A stretch of 64,000 nt of DNA. Origin: Delphinapterus leucas. Lineage: Eukaryota; Chordata; Mammalia; Artiodactyla; Monodontidae. The stretch spans positions 15,518,983 to 15,582,982 of the forward strand of contig NW_022098004.1 of assembly GCF_002288925.2 (NCBI RefSeq). The letters are read 5' to 3'. The notes beneath the pieces are model-generated. The model did not search any database. It was not told the DNA's origin and saw nothing but the letters and a program-made list of their open reading frames with translations. Shown piece by piece: positions 32,762-46,289 of the stretch (position 1 is its first letter; each line of letters begins with the position of its first letter). The position numbers and the translations under genes were made by a program.

Positions 32762-33073
32762 TTAAAATTTATTTTATTTTTATTTTTGGATGCGTTGGGT
32801 CTTCATTGCTGTGTATGGGCTTTCTCTAGTTGTGGCGAGCAGGGGCTACTCTTCATTGCGGTACGCGGCCTTTTCGTTGCAGTGGCTTCTCTTGTTGTGG
32901 AGCACGGGCTCTAGGCACTTGGGCTTCAGTAGCTGTGGCACGCAGGCTCAGTAGTTGTGGCGCACAGGCTTAGTTGCTCCACAGTATGTAGGATCTTCCC
33001 GAACCAGGGCTCCAACCCGTGTCCCCTGCACTGGCAGGCGGATTCTTAACCACTGCGCCACCAGGGAAGTTCC
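32762..33073 (-). mobile_element. CHR SINE (long form), minus strand
   Basis: Long CHR variant of about 310 bases with T/TTTA-rich tail at the left and GGAACTTCCCTGGTGGCGC head (minus strand) at the right. Target-site duplication GATCATGCTTTTT is perfect at 32749-32761 and 33074-33086. It inserted beside the L2 fragment. Confidence 0.95.
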
Positions 33074-33086
33074 GATCATGCTTTTT

Positions 33087-35195
33087 AAAACACCTGAACA
33101 TTCCTCCTTCCAAGGAAAAGGCCATGTTAGCAAAGTTTCAGACCTTTTGAACTGAGTCAAAGACAACTGTATATTTTATAGCATCATAGATACTACACAA
33201 GGCAAAACTTAGCTGTTCTTGTAAGAAACCTATCTATAATACAATAACAGACTGAGTTCAATTAGAATGCCTCAGGGCATACCTCTATACCCTGTTTCAC
33301 CCCAGATTTTCAAGTGAGTTTAGAACATCTGAGTCAGAGCATCTCCAGAGTCAGTCATCTCTGGAGAAGTCATGCCAACCCCCAAATAAGTTAAAAATCC
33401 TTAAAGAAAAACTAGTTTTTTTTTGTTTCTCCTATTATATGTGTTTGATCCATAGCTTCTCATTTATACCACCACCAGAAGCTAAAGAATGAACACCAGT
33501 CATTCACGTTTTAAATTTTTTGTTGATAGGTTTAGTGATTTGTCTAGAGAAGATAGGGAAAAGTCTGGAGTAAGAAGAAATTTAGAGACTTTCATTTTCA
33601 TTTATCCACTCCTTCATTTCATCAGTTAATGACAAACCATAAAAACAGATTAACACTTAAAAGGAAGATCACTGTATATCTTCAGAAGGAAATAATACTT
33701 GTTGAAGTTAAAAAATATGGGAGATTTCAAAATAAAGAGGATGGTAGCTAGTAAGCTTTATTAGATAAACCAAAGAATATCATTGAAATCCTGAATAAAC
33801 AGAGGAAGATATCTCTTCTTGGTAACTGCATCCTGCTGTGTAAGTTTAGAAAGGAAGAAGTGAAGACAGTGCTGAGTGAGGTGCCATGTATACCTGGATG
33901 TGCGCTATTAAAAGAGGTGCTTGATTGCTCAGTAATTGCAGGGCTAGGATCTTGGGGAGGACTTTGTCATTCCTCCTTGGCTGACACCAGACGATAGTGT
34001 GGCTCTGTGATAAGAAACAGAGGACTAGTGTCTCCATGGTAACTAACTGAGCTCTATATATTACACCTCATTACAAATGAGGATAGATAGTAAAAAAAAA
34101 ATAATATATTAACACAAAGAGGGAATATATATGTGTGTGTGTGTGTGTATGCATGTATTGTGTTTTCTATCTAGAAAGTGAATAAAATAAAAATGTGATC
34201 GCATTGAAGGAACAAGGTTGATAGGCCTTTTTCCCCATTGCTGCAGGTAAATATTTCATTTTTCAGTTCCTCTGATGGTTTTGTTCTGAACCCACCAGCT
34301 GTAGCTTGAAAGATTAATGATGGGCAGCAAAAGAACCTGAGAAGAGGCAGAGAGTGAATAGAAACCAGCACCAGAGAAGAAAGAGTACTGCCTGGCCTTT
34401 GGGACAAATAAATAAGGATTTACTCAAGTCTGCTAGTTTCACCCCATAGCAGGAAAACCTGGAACCCATTAGAATGGAAACCTGGAGACTTTTATAATAC
34501 AATGGTTCTTAGAGTTCCAGCCTTGTACGGACTAGTGACAGGAAAAAAGAAAAAAAAAGAGGAAAGGAAAACCAGCAGTTTCTTTCTAATTTTCTCTTCT
34601 GTAGGTATTGATTTTACTTTAACACAACTAACTTTACTGTGTCTCTCCTCACATAAGACCATTACACCTATGTGTAGATCTTTATAAGGTTAAACACATC
34701 TCCTGAAAGCTCAGCCTGTCTGTGTCATGAAAAAGACCAAATTAAAGAAGTCATCAGTGAGTAAACCATTAACACGAGAAATAAAAAGTTTTGATTCAAG
34801 ACACAGAATGCAAATATTTGGTCAGAGAACAAAGACCCAGGAGCTTTTTGCAACTATTATATTAGCTTTGATGTATTAGTCCATCTGCCTTTAAATGAAT
34901 GAGTTTAAACTCTGAAAGAAGGATCTTTGGTAGCCCAGCAGGGATGTTTGCTGATCCTTAAGGTTAGTTCCTTCCCTGCCTGTGTCTCTTTCTCAACCAC
35001 TTTAACTTCTGAACAGGTATTTGGGTCATTGCTAGAAAGGGAATAAATGTATTTTTGAAACAGAATAGCTATTTTATTTAATCTAAGTAACACAGTTTTC
35101 TGCCTTTCAGTCCTTCCTACTGATTTCTTGCTCTTGTACAAGACTTGTGAAAACTCTTCATTAGAATCTTCCAAGGTAGGGGTGACAAAAGAAGG
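33087..35195. other. Repeat-poor 2.1 kb, no gene recognised
   Basis: No interspersed repeat that I recognise. It contains a perfect hairpin (TCTCCAGAG at 33342-33350, 8-base loop, CTCTGGAGA at 33359-33367) and a short TG run at 34131-34150. Open frames are short and unremarkable. Confidence 0.4.
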
Positions 35196-35199
35196 GGGG

Positions 35200-35728
35200 T
35201 AGTGTTGGCATATACCCGAGAGGAATCAAAATATATCTTCACACAAAAACTTCTACACAAATGTTCATAGCCAAAAAGTGGAAACAGCCTAAATGTCTAT
35301 CAGCTGATGAATAGATGACTATATGTGGTATATCCATACAGTGGAATATTATTCAGCACTGAAAAGGAAGGAAGTACTGATACATGCTACAACATGGAAC
35401 GTTGAAGACATTATACCAAGTGAAATAAGCAAGTCATAAAAGACCACCTATCATATTCCATTTCTAGAAAATTTCAAGAACAGGCAGATCTATAGAGACA
35501 GAAAGGAGAAGAGTAGTTGCTTAGGGTTTGGAAAGGGGCATGGGGAGGTGAGGGTAACTGCTAAAGGTTACAGGGTTCCTTTCAGGGATGATGAAAATGT
35601 TCTAAAATTGTGATGGTCGTAAAACTTTCTGAATATATTCTAAGAAAACATTGCACTGGACATTTTAAATAGGTGAATTGCATGATATATGAAATATATC
35701 TCCATAAAACTGTTACAGAAATAAAGGA
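35200..35728 (+). mobile_element. L1M 3' end, plus strand
   Basis: Old L1 C-terminal ORF2 and 3'UTR in sense: catagccaaaaagtggaaacagcctaaatg, gtggtatatccatacagtggaatattattcagcactgaaaagg, tgatacatgctacaacatggaacgttg, then a cagggttcctttcagggatgatgaaaatgttc block and the gtgaattgcatgatatatgaaatatatctccataaaactg terminus. Diverged, with no open frame. Confidence 0.85.
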
Positions 35729-35760
35729 TCTCGGTGGAGATGAAGATAGTGATCTATAAC

Positions 35761-35890
35761 TAGGATGACCATGTGTCCTGATTTGCCCAGAATTGTCCCA
35801 GTTTTTGCCAGTTGGGCCCATGAATTATTAACAGCCCTGCTTTTCCTTTCAAAACTGTCCTGTTTAGATGGTAAATTATATGGTCATCAC
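35761..35890. mobile_element. Small non-autonomous DNA transposon with terminal inverted repeats
   Basis: It begins TAGGATGACCAT and ends ATGGTCATCAC, which are inverted copies with few mismatches. The interior has gtgtcctgatttgcccagaattgtcccag and gtcctgtttagatggtaaatta, a layout typical of a short eutherian DNA-transposon fossil. Family name not assigned. Confidence 0.6.
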
Positions 35891-35954
35891 ATATATAAAA
35901 CCAGAAGTACTATGACTTTCTTCAGTGTGTCCTAAAGTTACCTAATGAAAATAT

Positions 35955-36070
35955 CACTTGGGGTTCCTATTAAAAGTAAAGATTCCTGGGTCCCTCTCAT
36001 GGATTCTAATTCAGTAGGTCAGAGGTGGAAACTGATGCCTCTAATAATTATCTAGTGCTTCTTACAAATT
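35955..36070 (+). mobile_element. MER5-like DNA transposon fossil
   Basis: Contains atcacttggggttcctattaaaagtaaagattcctgggtccc, attctaattcagtaggtcagagg and a degraded inverted end, as in MER5/Charlie elements. Confidence 0.5.
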
Positions 36071-36686
36071 TTTGGCAAAGGAAATAGTTTTTTTTAAATC
36101 ATTATGAGCACTGGGGTATATAGCGCAATGTGAACCAAACTTGGATAAAAAGCAGTGTGATAATATGCATTTATATAAATGTATATTATTGAATATTTGA
36201 AATTATTTGTGATTTAGCATAATGCAGCATTAACTTCTGTTTAAAATATTTAGTCTTCATTGCATGTTGTTCATATGGAAGACCTCTTCACAGATTCAAA
36301 ATCTGAAATGAAGATTGTGCTGAAGAAGCCAGTGTATTCCCACATGTGCGAAATAGTCATAAAATATCTTAGGGAGGAGGAAAAAGTCATTATGAACCTG
36401 TTCTCTCATTTGGCCAGATTGCTTTAATTCTTAGCCATCTTTGCTTCTTTAATCAATCAAGAAAAAGCTCTCCTGCAGATTCAGAACTTAGAGGAACACT
36501 CCTCCTTGCTCCTGTCCATGTCCAAGCCTCTTGATCTCCAGGGAAGAGGTTGACATCTGGGGAGATTTCTTTGTTTCACTTTGTTCCAGCAAACTGTTTG
36601 AAATATTCAGGCCTTTTACTGGAATTTGAGAGTCTTCTTTCTCTCTTAGGTGCTATCTAAAATTTTTCAGCGGTTTAAAAAGTATT
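36071..36686. other. Unassigned
   Basis: No gene or repeat family recognised. Confidence 0.35.
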
Positions 36687-36699
36687 CCTAAAATGTTTT

Positions 36700-37888
36700 T
36701 TGGTTTTTTTTTTTTAACATCTTTATTGGGGTATAATTGCTTTACAATGGTGTGTTAGTTTCTGCTTTATAACAAAGTGAATCAATTATACATATACATA
36801 TGTTCCCATATCTCTTCCCTCTTGCGTTTCCCTCCCTCCCACCCCCCAATCCCACCCCTCCAGGCGGTCACAAAGCACTGAGCCGATATCCCTGTGCCAT
36901 GCGGCTGCTTCCCACTAGCTATCTACCTTACGTTTGTTAGTGTATATATGTCCATGCCTCTCTCTCGCCCTGTCACAGCTCACCCTTCCCCCTTCCCATA
37001 TCCTCAAGTCCGTTCTCCAGTAGGCCTGTGTCTTTATTCCTGTCTTACCCCTAGGTTCTTCATGACATTTTTTTTCTTAAATTCCATATATATGTGTTAG
37101 CATATGGTATTTGTCTTTTTCTTTCTGACTTACTTCACTCTGTATGACAGGCTCTAGGTCTATCCACCTCATTACAAATAGCTCAATTTCGTTTCTTTTT
37201 ATGGCTGAGTAATATTCCATTGTATATATGTGCCACATCTTCTTTATCCATTCATCCGATGATGGGCACTTAGGTTGTTTCCATCTCCTGGCTATTGTAA
37301 ATAGAGCTGCAATGAACATTTTGGTACATGACTCTTTCTGAATTTTGGTTTTCTCAGGGTATATGCCCAGTAGTGGGATTGCTGGGTCATATGGTAGTTC
37401 TATTTGTAGTTTTTTAAGGAACCTCCATACTGTTCTCCATAGTGGCTGAACCAATTCACATTCCCACCAGCAGTGCAAGAGTGTTCCCTTTTCTCCACAC
37501 CCTCTCCAGCATTTATTGTTTGTAGATTTTTTGATGATGGCCATTCTGACTGGTGTGAGATGATATCTCATTGTAGTTTTGATTTGCATTTCTCTAATGA
37601 TTAATGATGTTGAGCATTCTTTCATGTGTTTGTTGCCATTCTGTATATCTTCTTTGGAGAAATGTCTATTTAGGTCTTCTGCCCATTTTTGGATTGGGTT
37701 GTTTGTTTTTTTGTTATTGAGCTGCATGAGCTGCTTGTAAATTTTGGAGATTAATCCTTTGTCAGTTGCTTCGTTTGCAGATATTTTCTCGCATTCTGAG
37801 GGTTGTCTTTTGGTCTTGTTTCTGGTTTCCTTTGCTGTGCAAAAGCTTTGAAGTTTCATTAGGTCCCATTTGTTTATTTTTGTTTTCA
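36700..37888 (-). mobile_element. L1F: young 5'-truncated L1, minus strand
   Basis: About 1.2 kb holding the L1 3'UTR (36700-37076) and the last 270 codons of ORF2. A perfect 13-base target-site duplication CCTAAAATGTTTT lies at 36687-36699 and 37889-37901, and a T run at 36704-36715 is the A tail of the inserted strand. It resembles L1B 19974-21150 very closely over its whole length, so both belong to one recently active subfamily. 5' truncation by incomplete reverse transcription is the usual outcome. Confidence 0.97.
37077..37888 (-). pseudogene. L1F ORF2 C-terminal fragment, still open
   Basis: About 270 codons of ORF2 C-terminus stay open from the truncation point to the natural stop at 37077-37079. 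It includes the [13 protein letters not shown] segment and the H-I-Y-T-M-E-Y block. There is no endonuclease or reverse transcriptase, so it has no enzyme function. The open frame reflects youth rather than selection. Confidence 0.93.
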
Positions 37889-37901
37889 CCTAAAATGTTT
37901 T

Positions 37902-38274
37902 AAAAAGGATTCCTAAGTAGTTGAGGGACGTCCAGGGTGAATATTACCATTATTAAATAACACAAAGTAAGCTTTTATAGTTTTCTAAGCTACTGCTTTT
38001 TAATGGAACATTCCATGTGTGCCTTTTAGGCTCCAATATGACATTGATATGTTAACTCATCAGATCAGTGTGGCGATGTTAATTATCACAGGAATATTTA
38101 GATGCCCAGGTTTGGTGCTTCTGTATGATTAGACATACATCGACTGGAAAGGAAAGCAGAAGTTTAACATTGTCCAAATGACAAATATTTAGAAAGTTTT
38201 AAAAAGTTTTGACCACAAGGATTACAAATTTTAGGATTACAGTGATGCAGATTTCCTGGATCCTGATAAGCAAC
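37902..38274. other. Unassigned gap between L1F and L1D
   Basis: No gene or repeat recognised in about 370 bases. Confidence 0.35.
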
Positions 38275-38566
38275 AGAAATGAATTTAAAAAAATTTTTAT
38301 TTTATATTGGACTATAGTTGATTTACAATGTTGTGTTACTTTCAGGTGTACAGCAAAGGGATTCAGTCATACGTATACATGTATCTATTTTTCTCAAATT
38401 CTTTTCCCATTTAGGTTATTACAGAATGTTGAGCAGAGTTTCCTGTGCTATACAGTAGGTCCATATTAGTTATCTGTTTTATATATAGTAGTGTGTATAT
38501 GTCAATCCCAATCTCCCAATTTATCCTCCCCTCCCCTCTCTCCCCCTGTTACCATAAGTTCGTTCT

Positions 38567-41371
38567 CTAAGTCTGTGAGTCTGTTTCTGTTTTGTAAATA
38601 AGTTCATTTGTATCATTTTTTTTATAGATTCCACATATAAGCAGTATCATATGATATTTCTCTTTCTCTATCTGACTTCCTTCACTTAGTATAGTAATCT
38701 CCAGGTCCATCCATGTTACTGCAAATGGCATTATTTTATTCTTTGTAATGGCTGAATAATATTCCATTGTATATATGTACCACATCTTCTTTATTCATTC
38801 CTCTGTAGATGGACATTTAGGTTTCTTCCATGTCTTGGCTATTGTAAACAGCACAATGAACATTGGGGTGCATGTATCCTTTTGAAACATGTTTTCTTCA
38901 TATATATGCCCTAGAGAGGGATTGCTGGATCATATGGTAGCTCTATTTTTAGTTTTCTAAGGAACGTTCATACTTTTCTCCATAATGGCTGTACCAATTT
39001 TCATTGGTAAACCAACAGTGTAGGAGAGTTCCCTTTTCTCTACACCCTCTCCAGCAATTATTGTTTGTAGACTTTTTGAAGATGGCCATTCTGACTGGTG
39101 TGAGGTGATACCTCATTGTAGTTTTGATTCGCATTTCTTTAATAATTAGTGATGTTGAGCATACTTTCATATGCCTCTTGGCCATCTGTATGTCTTCTTT
39201 GGAGTAATATCTGTTTAGATCTCCTGCCCATTTTTTGACTGGGTTGTTTGTTCTTTTGAGGTGCATGAGCTGTTTGTAAATTTTGGAGATTAATTTCTTC
39301 TTGGTTGCTTCGTTTGCAACTATTTTCTCCCATTCTGTGGCTTCTCTTTTCATTTTGCTTACGGTTTCCTTTCCTGTGCAGAAATTTGAGTTAAATTAGG
39401 TCCCATTTGTTTATTTTTGTTTTTAGTTCCATTACTCTAGGAGATGGATCGAAAGAGATCTTTCTGCGATTTATGTCAAAGAGAGTTTTGCCTGTGTTTT
39501 CCTCAAAGAGTTGTATAGTATCCAGTATTACATTTAGGTCTTTAATCCATCTTGATTTTATTTTTGTGTATGGTGTTAAAGAATGTTCTAATTATATTTT
39601 TTACATGTAGCTGTCCAGTTTTCCCAGCAACATATATTGAAGAGACTATCTTTTCTCTGTTGTATTGTCTTGCCACCTTTGTCATTGATTAATTGACCAT
39701 AGGTTTGTGGGTTTACTTCTGGCTTTCTATCCTGTTACATTGATCTATATTTCTGTTTTTGAGTCAGTACCATACTGTTTTCATGACTGAAGCTTTGTAG
39801 TACAGTCTGAAGTCAGGGAGACTCATTCCTCCAGCTTTGTTTTTCTTTCTTAAGACTGCATTGGGTATTCACTGTCTTTTATGTTTCCATATGAATTGTA
39901 AAATTTTTTGTTCTAATTCTGTGAAAAATGCCACTGTTAATTTCATAGGTATGGATTGAATCTGTAAATTGCTTTGGGTATAGTCATTCTGACACTATTT
40001 ATTCTTCCAATCCAAGAACATGGTGTATCTCTCCATCTGTTCTTGTCACCTTTGATTTCTTACATTGGTGTCTTATAGTGTTCTGAGTACAGGTCTTTTG
40101 CCTCCTTAGGTAGGTTTATTGCTAGTATTTTATTCTTTTATGCAGTGGTAAATGGTATTGTTTCCTGATTTCTCTTCCTGATCTTTCGTTGTTAGTGTAT
40201 AGGAATGCAAGAGATTTCTGTGTATTAATTTTGTATCCTGCAACTTTAACAGATTCATTGATGAGCTCTAGTAGTCTTCTGGTAGCGTCTTATGACTTCC
40301 TATGTGTAGTATCATGCCATGTGCAAACAGTGATAGTTTTACTTATACTTTTCCAATTTGGATTCCTTCTATTTCTTTTTCTTCTCTGATTGCCATGGCT
40401 AGAACTTCCAAAATTATATCGAATAAAAGTGCTGAGAGTGGACATACTTGTCTTGTTCCTGATCTTACAGGAAACACTTTCAGTTTTTCACCATTGAGAA
40501 TGATGTTAGCTGTGGTTTGTTGTATATGACCTTTATTATGTTGAGGTAGGTTCCCTCTGTCCCACTTTCTGGGAAGTTTGTTTATCATAAATGGGTGTTA
40601 AATTTTGTCAAAAGCTTTTTCTGCATCTATTGAAATAATTATATGGTTTTTCTTCTTCAGTTTGTTAATGTAGTGTGTCACACTGATTGATTTGCAGATA
40701 TTGAAGGATCCTTGCATCCCTGGGATAAATCCCACTTGATCATGGTGTATGATCCTTTTAATGTGTTGTTCGATTTGGTTGCTGGTATTTTGTTGAGGGT
40801 TTTTGCGTCTGTGTTAATCAGTGATATTGGCCTGTAATCTTTTTGTGATATTTTCGTCTGGTTTGGATATCAGGGTGATGGTGGCCTCATAGAGTGAGCT
40901 TGGGAGTGTTCCTTCCTCTGCAATTTTTGGAAGAGTTTGAGAAGGATTGGTGTTAGCTCTTCTCTAAATGTTTGATGGAATTCGTCTGTGAAGCCATCTG
41001 GTCCTGGACTTTTGTTTGGTGGAAGTTTTTAAATCACTGTTTCAGTTTCAGTGCTTGTGATTGGTCTCTTCATGTTTTCTATTTCCTCCTGGTTCAGTCT
41101 TGGGAGGTTGTATCTTTCTAAGAATTTGTCCATTTCTTCAAGGTTGTCCATCTTATTGGCGTATAGTTGCTTATAGAAGTCTCTTATGACCCTTTGTATT
41201 TCTCGGGTGTCAGTTGTAACTTCTTTCTCATTTCTAATTTTATTGATTTGAGCCCTCTATCTTTTTTTTGATGAATCTGCCTAAAGGTTTATCAAGTTGT
41301 TTAGCTTCTCAGAGAACCAGCTTTTAGTTTCTTTGATCTTTTCTATTGTATTCTTCATCTCTATTTCATTT
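38567..41371 (-). pseudogene. L1D ORF2, C-terminal two thirds
   Basis: Reverse transcriptase and C-terminal region of L1D ORF2. It is fragmented: 39353-38949, 38785-38567 and 40588-40343 are the best open pieces, and the last shows an [15 protein letters not shown] segment just before the active-site region. Many frameshifts and stops separate them. Confidence 0.88.
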
Positions 41372-41654
41372 ATTTTTTAAATTTTAATTGGGGTGTAGTT
41401 GTTTTACAATGTTATGTTAGTTTCTACTGGACAGCAAAGTGCAGTTCCCTGTGCTATGCAGCAGGTTCTCCTTAGTTATCTATTTTATGCATATTAATAT
41501 ATATATATATGTCCATTGCAATCTCCCAATTCATCCCACCACCCCCTTCCCCACTTGGTGTCAATGCGTTTGTTCTCTACATCTGTGTCTCTATTTCTGC
41601 CTTGCAAACCGGTTCATCTGTACCATTTTTCTAGATTCCACAATATATGCATTA

Positions 41655-44600
41655 ATGTACAATATTTATTTTTCTCTTTCTGACTTACTTCACTCTGTAT
41701 GACAGTCTCTAGGTACATCCACGTCTCTAAAAATGACCCAATTTCGTTCCTTTTTTATGGCTGAGTAATATTTCATCGTGTATATGTACCACATCTTCTT
41801 TATCAGTTCCTCTGTAGATGGACATTTAGGTTGCTTCCATGTCCTGGCTATTGTAAACAGTGCTGCAGAGAACATTGGGGTGCATATGTCTTTTTGAATT
41901 ATGGTTTTCTCGGGGTATATGCCCAGTAGTGGGATTACTGGGTCATTTGGTAGTTCTATTTTTAGTTTTTTAAGGAACCTCCATACTGTTCTCCATAGTG
42001 CCTGTATCAATTTACATTCCCAGAAACAGTGTAAACGTGTTCCCTTTTCTCCACACCCTCTCCAGCATTTATTGTTTGTAGATTTTTTGATGATGGCCAT
42101 TTTGACCAGTGTGAGGTAATACCTCATTGTAGTTTTGATTTGTATTTCTCTAATTATTAGTGATGTTGAGCATCTTTTCATATGTCTCTTAGCCATCTGT
42201 ATGTCTTCTATGGAGAAATGTCTATTTAGGTCTTCTGCCCATTTTTTGATTGGTTTTTTTGTTATTTTGATATTGAGATCCATGAGCTGTTTGTGTATTT
42301 TGGAAATTAATCCTTTGTCCGTTGATTTGTTTGCAAATATTTTCTCCCATTCTGAGGGTTGTCTTTTCCTCTTGTTTCTTTGCTGTGCAGAAGCTTTTAA
42401 GTTTAATTAAGTCCCATTTGTTTAGTTTTGTTTTTATTTCCATTACTTTGGGAGGCGGGTCAAAAAAGATCTTGCTGTGATTTATGTCAAAGAGTGTTTT
42501 GCCTAGGATATCCTCTAAGAGTTTTATAGTGTCCAATCTTACATTTAGATCTTTAATACATTTTGAGTTTATTTTGTGTATGGTGTTAGGGAGTGTTCTA
42601 ATTTCATTGTTTTACATGTAGCTGTCTATTTTTCCCAGCAGCACGTATTGAAGAGACTGTCTTTTCTCCATTGTATATCCTTGCCTCCTTTTTCATAGAT
42701 TAGTTGACCATAGGTGCGTGGATTTATTTCTGGGGTTTTTATCCTGTTCCATTGATCTGTATTTCTGTTTTTGTGCCAGTACCATACTGTCTTGATTACT
42801 GCAGCTTTGTAGGATAGTCTGAAGTCAGGGAGTCTGATTCCTCCAGCTCCATTTTTTTCTCTCAAGATTGCTTTGGCTGTTAGGGGTCTTTTGTGTCTCC
42901 ATACAAGTTTTAAGATTTTTTGTTCTAGTTCTGTGAAAAATACCATTGGTAATGTGATAGGGATTGCATTGAATCTGTAGATTGATTTTAGTAGTATAGT
43001 CATTTTCACAGTATTGATTCTTCCAGTCCAAGAATGTGGTATATTTCTCCATCTATTTATGTCATCTTTGATTTATTTCATCAGTGTTTTATAGTTTTCT
43101 CACTACAGGTCTTTTACTTCCTTAGGTAGGTTTATTCCTAGGTATTTTATTCTTTTTGTTGTAATGCTGAATGGGATTGTTTCTTTAATTGCTCTGTCTG
43201 ATCTTTTGTTGTTAGTGTGTAGGAATGCAAGAGATTTCTGTGCATTAATTTTGTATCCTGTAACTTTACCAAAGTCATTGTTTAGCTCTAGTAATTTTCT
43301 GGTGTCACCTTTAGGATTTTCTATGTATAGTATCGTGTCATCTGCAAACAGTGACAGTTTTACTTATTCTTTTCCAATTTGTATTCCTTTTATTTCTTTT
43401 TCTCTTCTCATTGCCATGGCTAGGGCTTCAAAAGCTATCTTGAATAATAGTGGCAAGAGTGGACATCCTGCTCTTATTTCTGATCTTAGAGGAAATGCTT
43501 TCATTTTTTCACCATTGAGTATGATGTTTGCTGTGGGTTTGTCATATATGGCCTTTATTAAGTAGAGGTAGGTTCCCTCTATGCCCCCTTTGTGGAGAGT
43601 TTTTTTTTATCATAAATGGGTGTTGAATTTTGTCAAAAGTTTTTTCTGCATCTATTGAGATAATCATATGGTTTTTATTCATCAATTTATTAATATGGTG
43701 TATCACATTGGTTGATTTGCATATATTGAAGAATCCTTGCATCCCTGGGATAAATCCCACTTGATCATGGTATATAATCCTTTTATTGAGTTGTTGGATT
43801 CTGTTTGCTAGTATTTTGTTCAGGACTTTTGCATCTATATTCATCAGTGATATTCGTCTGTAATTTTCTTTTTTTGTAATATCTTTGCCTGGTTTTGGTA
43901 TCAGGGTGATGCTGGCCTTGTAGAATGAGTTTGGAAGTGTTCCTTCCTCTGCAATTTTGGAAGAGTTTGAGAAGGATTGGTGTTAGCTCTTCTCTAAATG
44001 TTTGATGGAATTCGTCTGTGAAGCCATCTGGTCCTGGACTATTGTTGTTGCAAGATTTTTAATCACAGTTTCAATTTCATTACTAGTGATATGTCTGTTC
44101 ATATTTTCTATTTATTCTTGATTTAGTCTTGGAAGGTTATACCTTTCTAAGAATTTGGCCATTTCTTTCAGGTTCTCCATTTTATTGGCATATTGTTGCA
44201 TATAGTAGTCTCTTAATGACACTTTGTATTTCTCAGGTGTCAGTTGTAACTTATAGGTTTTCATTTCTAATTTTATTGCTTTGAGTCTTCTCCCTTTTTT
44301 TCTTGATAAGTCTGGCTAAAGGTTTATCAATTTTGTTTATCTTCTCAAAGAATCAGCTTTTAGTTTTATTGATCTATGCTGTTGTCTTCTTTGTTTCTAT
44401 TTAATTTGCTTCTGCTCTGATCTTTATGATTTCTTCTGACTTTGGGTTTTCTTTTTTCTTTCGCTAGTTGTTCTAAGTGTAGGGTTAGGTTGTTTATTTG
44501 AGATTTTTCTTGTTTCTTGAGGTAGGATTTTATTGGTATAAACTTCTGTCTTAGAACTGCTTTTGCTGCATCCCATAATTTTTGGGTCATTGTGTTTTTA

Positions 44601-45335
44601 TTGTCATTTGTCTCTAGGTGTTTTTTATTTCTTCTTTGGTTTCTTCAGTGATCTCTTGGTTATTTAGTAGCATATTGTTTAGCCTCCATGTGTTTGTGGT
44701 TTTTACAGGTTTTTTTCCTGTAATTAATTTCTAATCTCATAGTGTTGTGGTCAGAAAAGATGCTTGATACGATTTCAGTTTTCTTAAATTATCCAAGGCT
44801 TGATTTGTGACCCAAGATGTAGTCTATCCTGGAGAATGTTTTGTGTGCACTTGAGAAGAAAGTGTAATCTGCTGTTTTCAGGTAGAATTTCCTATAAATA
44901 TAATTAAATCTATCTGGTCTGTTGTGTCATTTAAAGCTTGTATTTCGTTATTAATTTTCTGTCTGGATGATCTGTTCTTTGGTGTAAGTGAGGTGTTAAA
45001 GTCCCCCACTATTATTGTGTTACTGTCTATTTCCCCTTTTATAGCTGTTAGCATTTGCCTTATGTATCGAGGTGCTCTTATGTTGGTTACGTATATATAT
45101 TTATAATTATTATATCTTCTTTTTGGATTGATCCCTTGATCTCTCCAGTTTTCTTTTGATTTCCATTTGCAGGGAATATCTTTTTCCATCCCCTCACCTT
45201 CAGTCTGTATGTGTCCCTAGGTCTGAATTGGGTCTCTTGTAGACAGCATATGTATGATCTTGTTTTTCTATCTATTCAGCCAGTCTCTGTCTTTTGGTTG
45301 GAGCATTTAATCCATTCACATTTAAGGTAATTCTT
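41655..45335 (-). pseudogene. L1C ORF2, multiply broken
   Basis: All domains can be followed on the minus strand. Best blocks: 42283-41690 (197 codons, C-terminal), 42536-42222, 43009-42626, 43844-43542 (reverse transcriptase, [15 protein letters not shown] segment), 44590-44366 and 45189-44878 (endonuclease, with V-G-D-F-N-T). Frames change between them, so no product is possible. Confidence 0.9.
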
Positions 45336-45418
45336 GATATGTATGCTCCTATTACCATTTTCCTAATTGTTTTTGGTTTTTTTTCTTTTAGGTCCTTTTC
45401 TTCTCCAGTGTTTCCTGC

Positions 45419-46280
45419 TTAGAGAAGTTCCTTTAGCATTTGTAGTAGAGTTGGTTTGGTGGTGCTGAATTCTCTTAGCTTTTGCTTGTCTGTAAAGTTT
45501 TTGATTTCTCTGTCAAATCTGAATGAGATCCTTGCTGGGTAGAGTAATCTCGGTTTTAGGTTTTTTCCTTTCAGCACTGTAAATATGTTATGCCACTCGC
45601 TTCTGGCCTGCAGAGTTTCTGCTGAAAAATCAGCTAATAACCTTATGGGGATTCCCTTAAATGTCATTTGTTGCTTTTCCCTTGCTGCTTTTAATATTTT
45701 TTCTTTGAATTTAATTTTTAATAGTTTGATTAGTATGTGTCTCAGAGTGTTTCTCCTTGTGTTTATCCTATATGGGACTCTCTCCACTTCCCAAACTTGA
45801 TTGACTGTTTCCTTTCCTGTGTTAGGGAAGTTATCGACTGTAATGTTTTCACATATTTTCACAGACCCTTTCTGTTTCTCTTCTTCTTCTGGGACCCCTA
45901 TAATTCGAACGTTGGTGTGTTTAATGTGTCACAGAGCTCTCTGAGACTGTCCTCAATTTTTTTCATTCTTTTGCCTTTATTCTACTCCACAGCAGTTATT
46001 TCCACCATTCTATCTTCCAGCACACTTATCCATTCTTCTGTCTCAGTTATTCTGCTATTGATTCCTTCTAGAGTGTTTTTAATTTCAGTTATTGTGCTGT
46101 TCATCACTGTTTGTTTGCTCTTTAGTTCTTCTAGGTCCATGCTAAACGTTTCTTTTCTCCATTCTATGTCCGAGGTTTTGCATCATCCTTAGTATCATTA
46201 CTCTGAATTCTTTTTCAGGTAGACTGCCTATTTCCTGTTCATTTGTTTGGTGTTGTGGGTTTTTACCTTGCTCCTTCATC
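45419..46280 (-). pseudogene. L1C ORF1
   Basis: The C-terminal 147 codons (45862-45419) are open and cover the end of the RRM and the C-terminal RNA-binding domain, including the A-A-R-E-K and R-L-L-A-D-F-S-A-E-T-L-Q-A-R segments, to the natural stop at 45419. The N-terminal coiled-coil part (45863-46280) is frameshifted. Confidence 0.88.
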
Positions 46281-46289
46281 TGCAGCATA

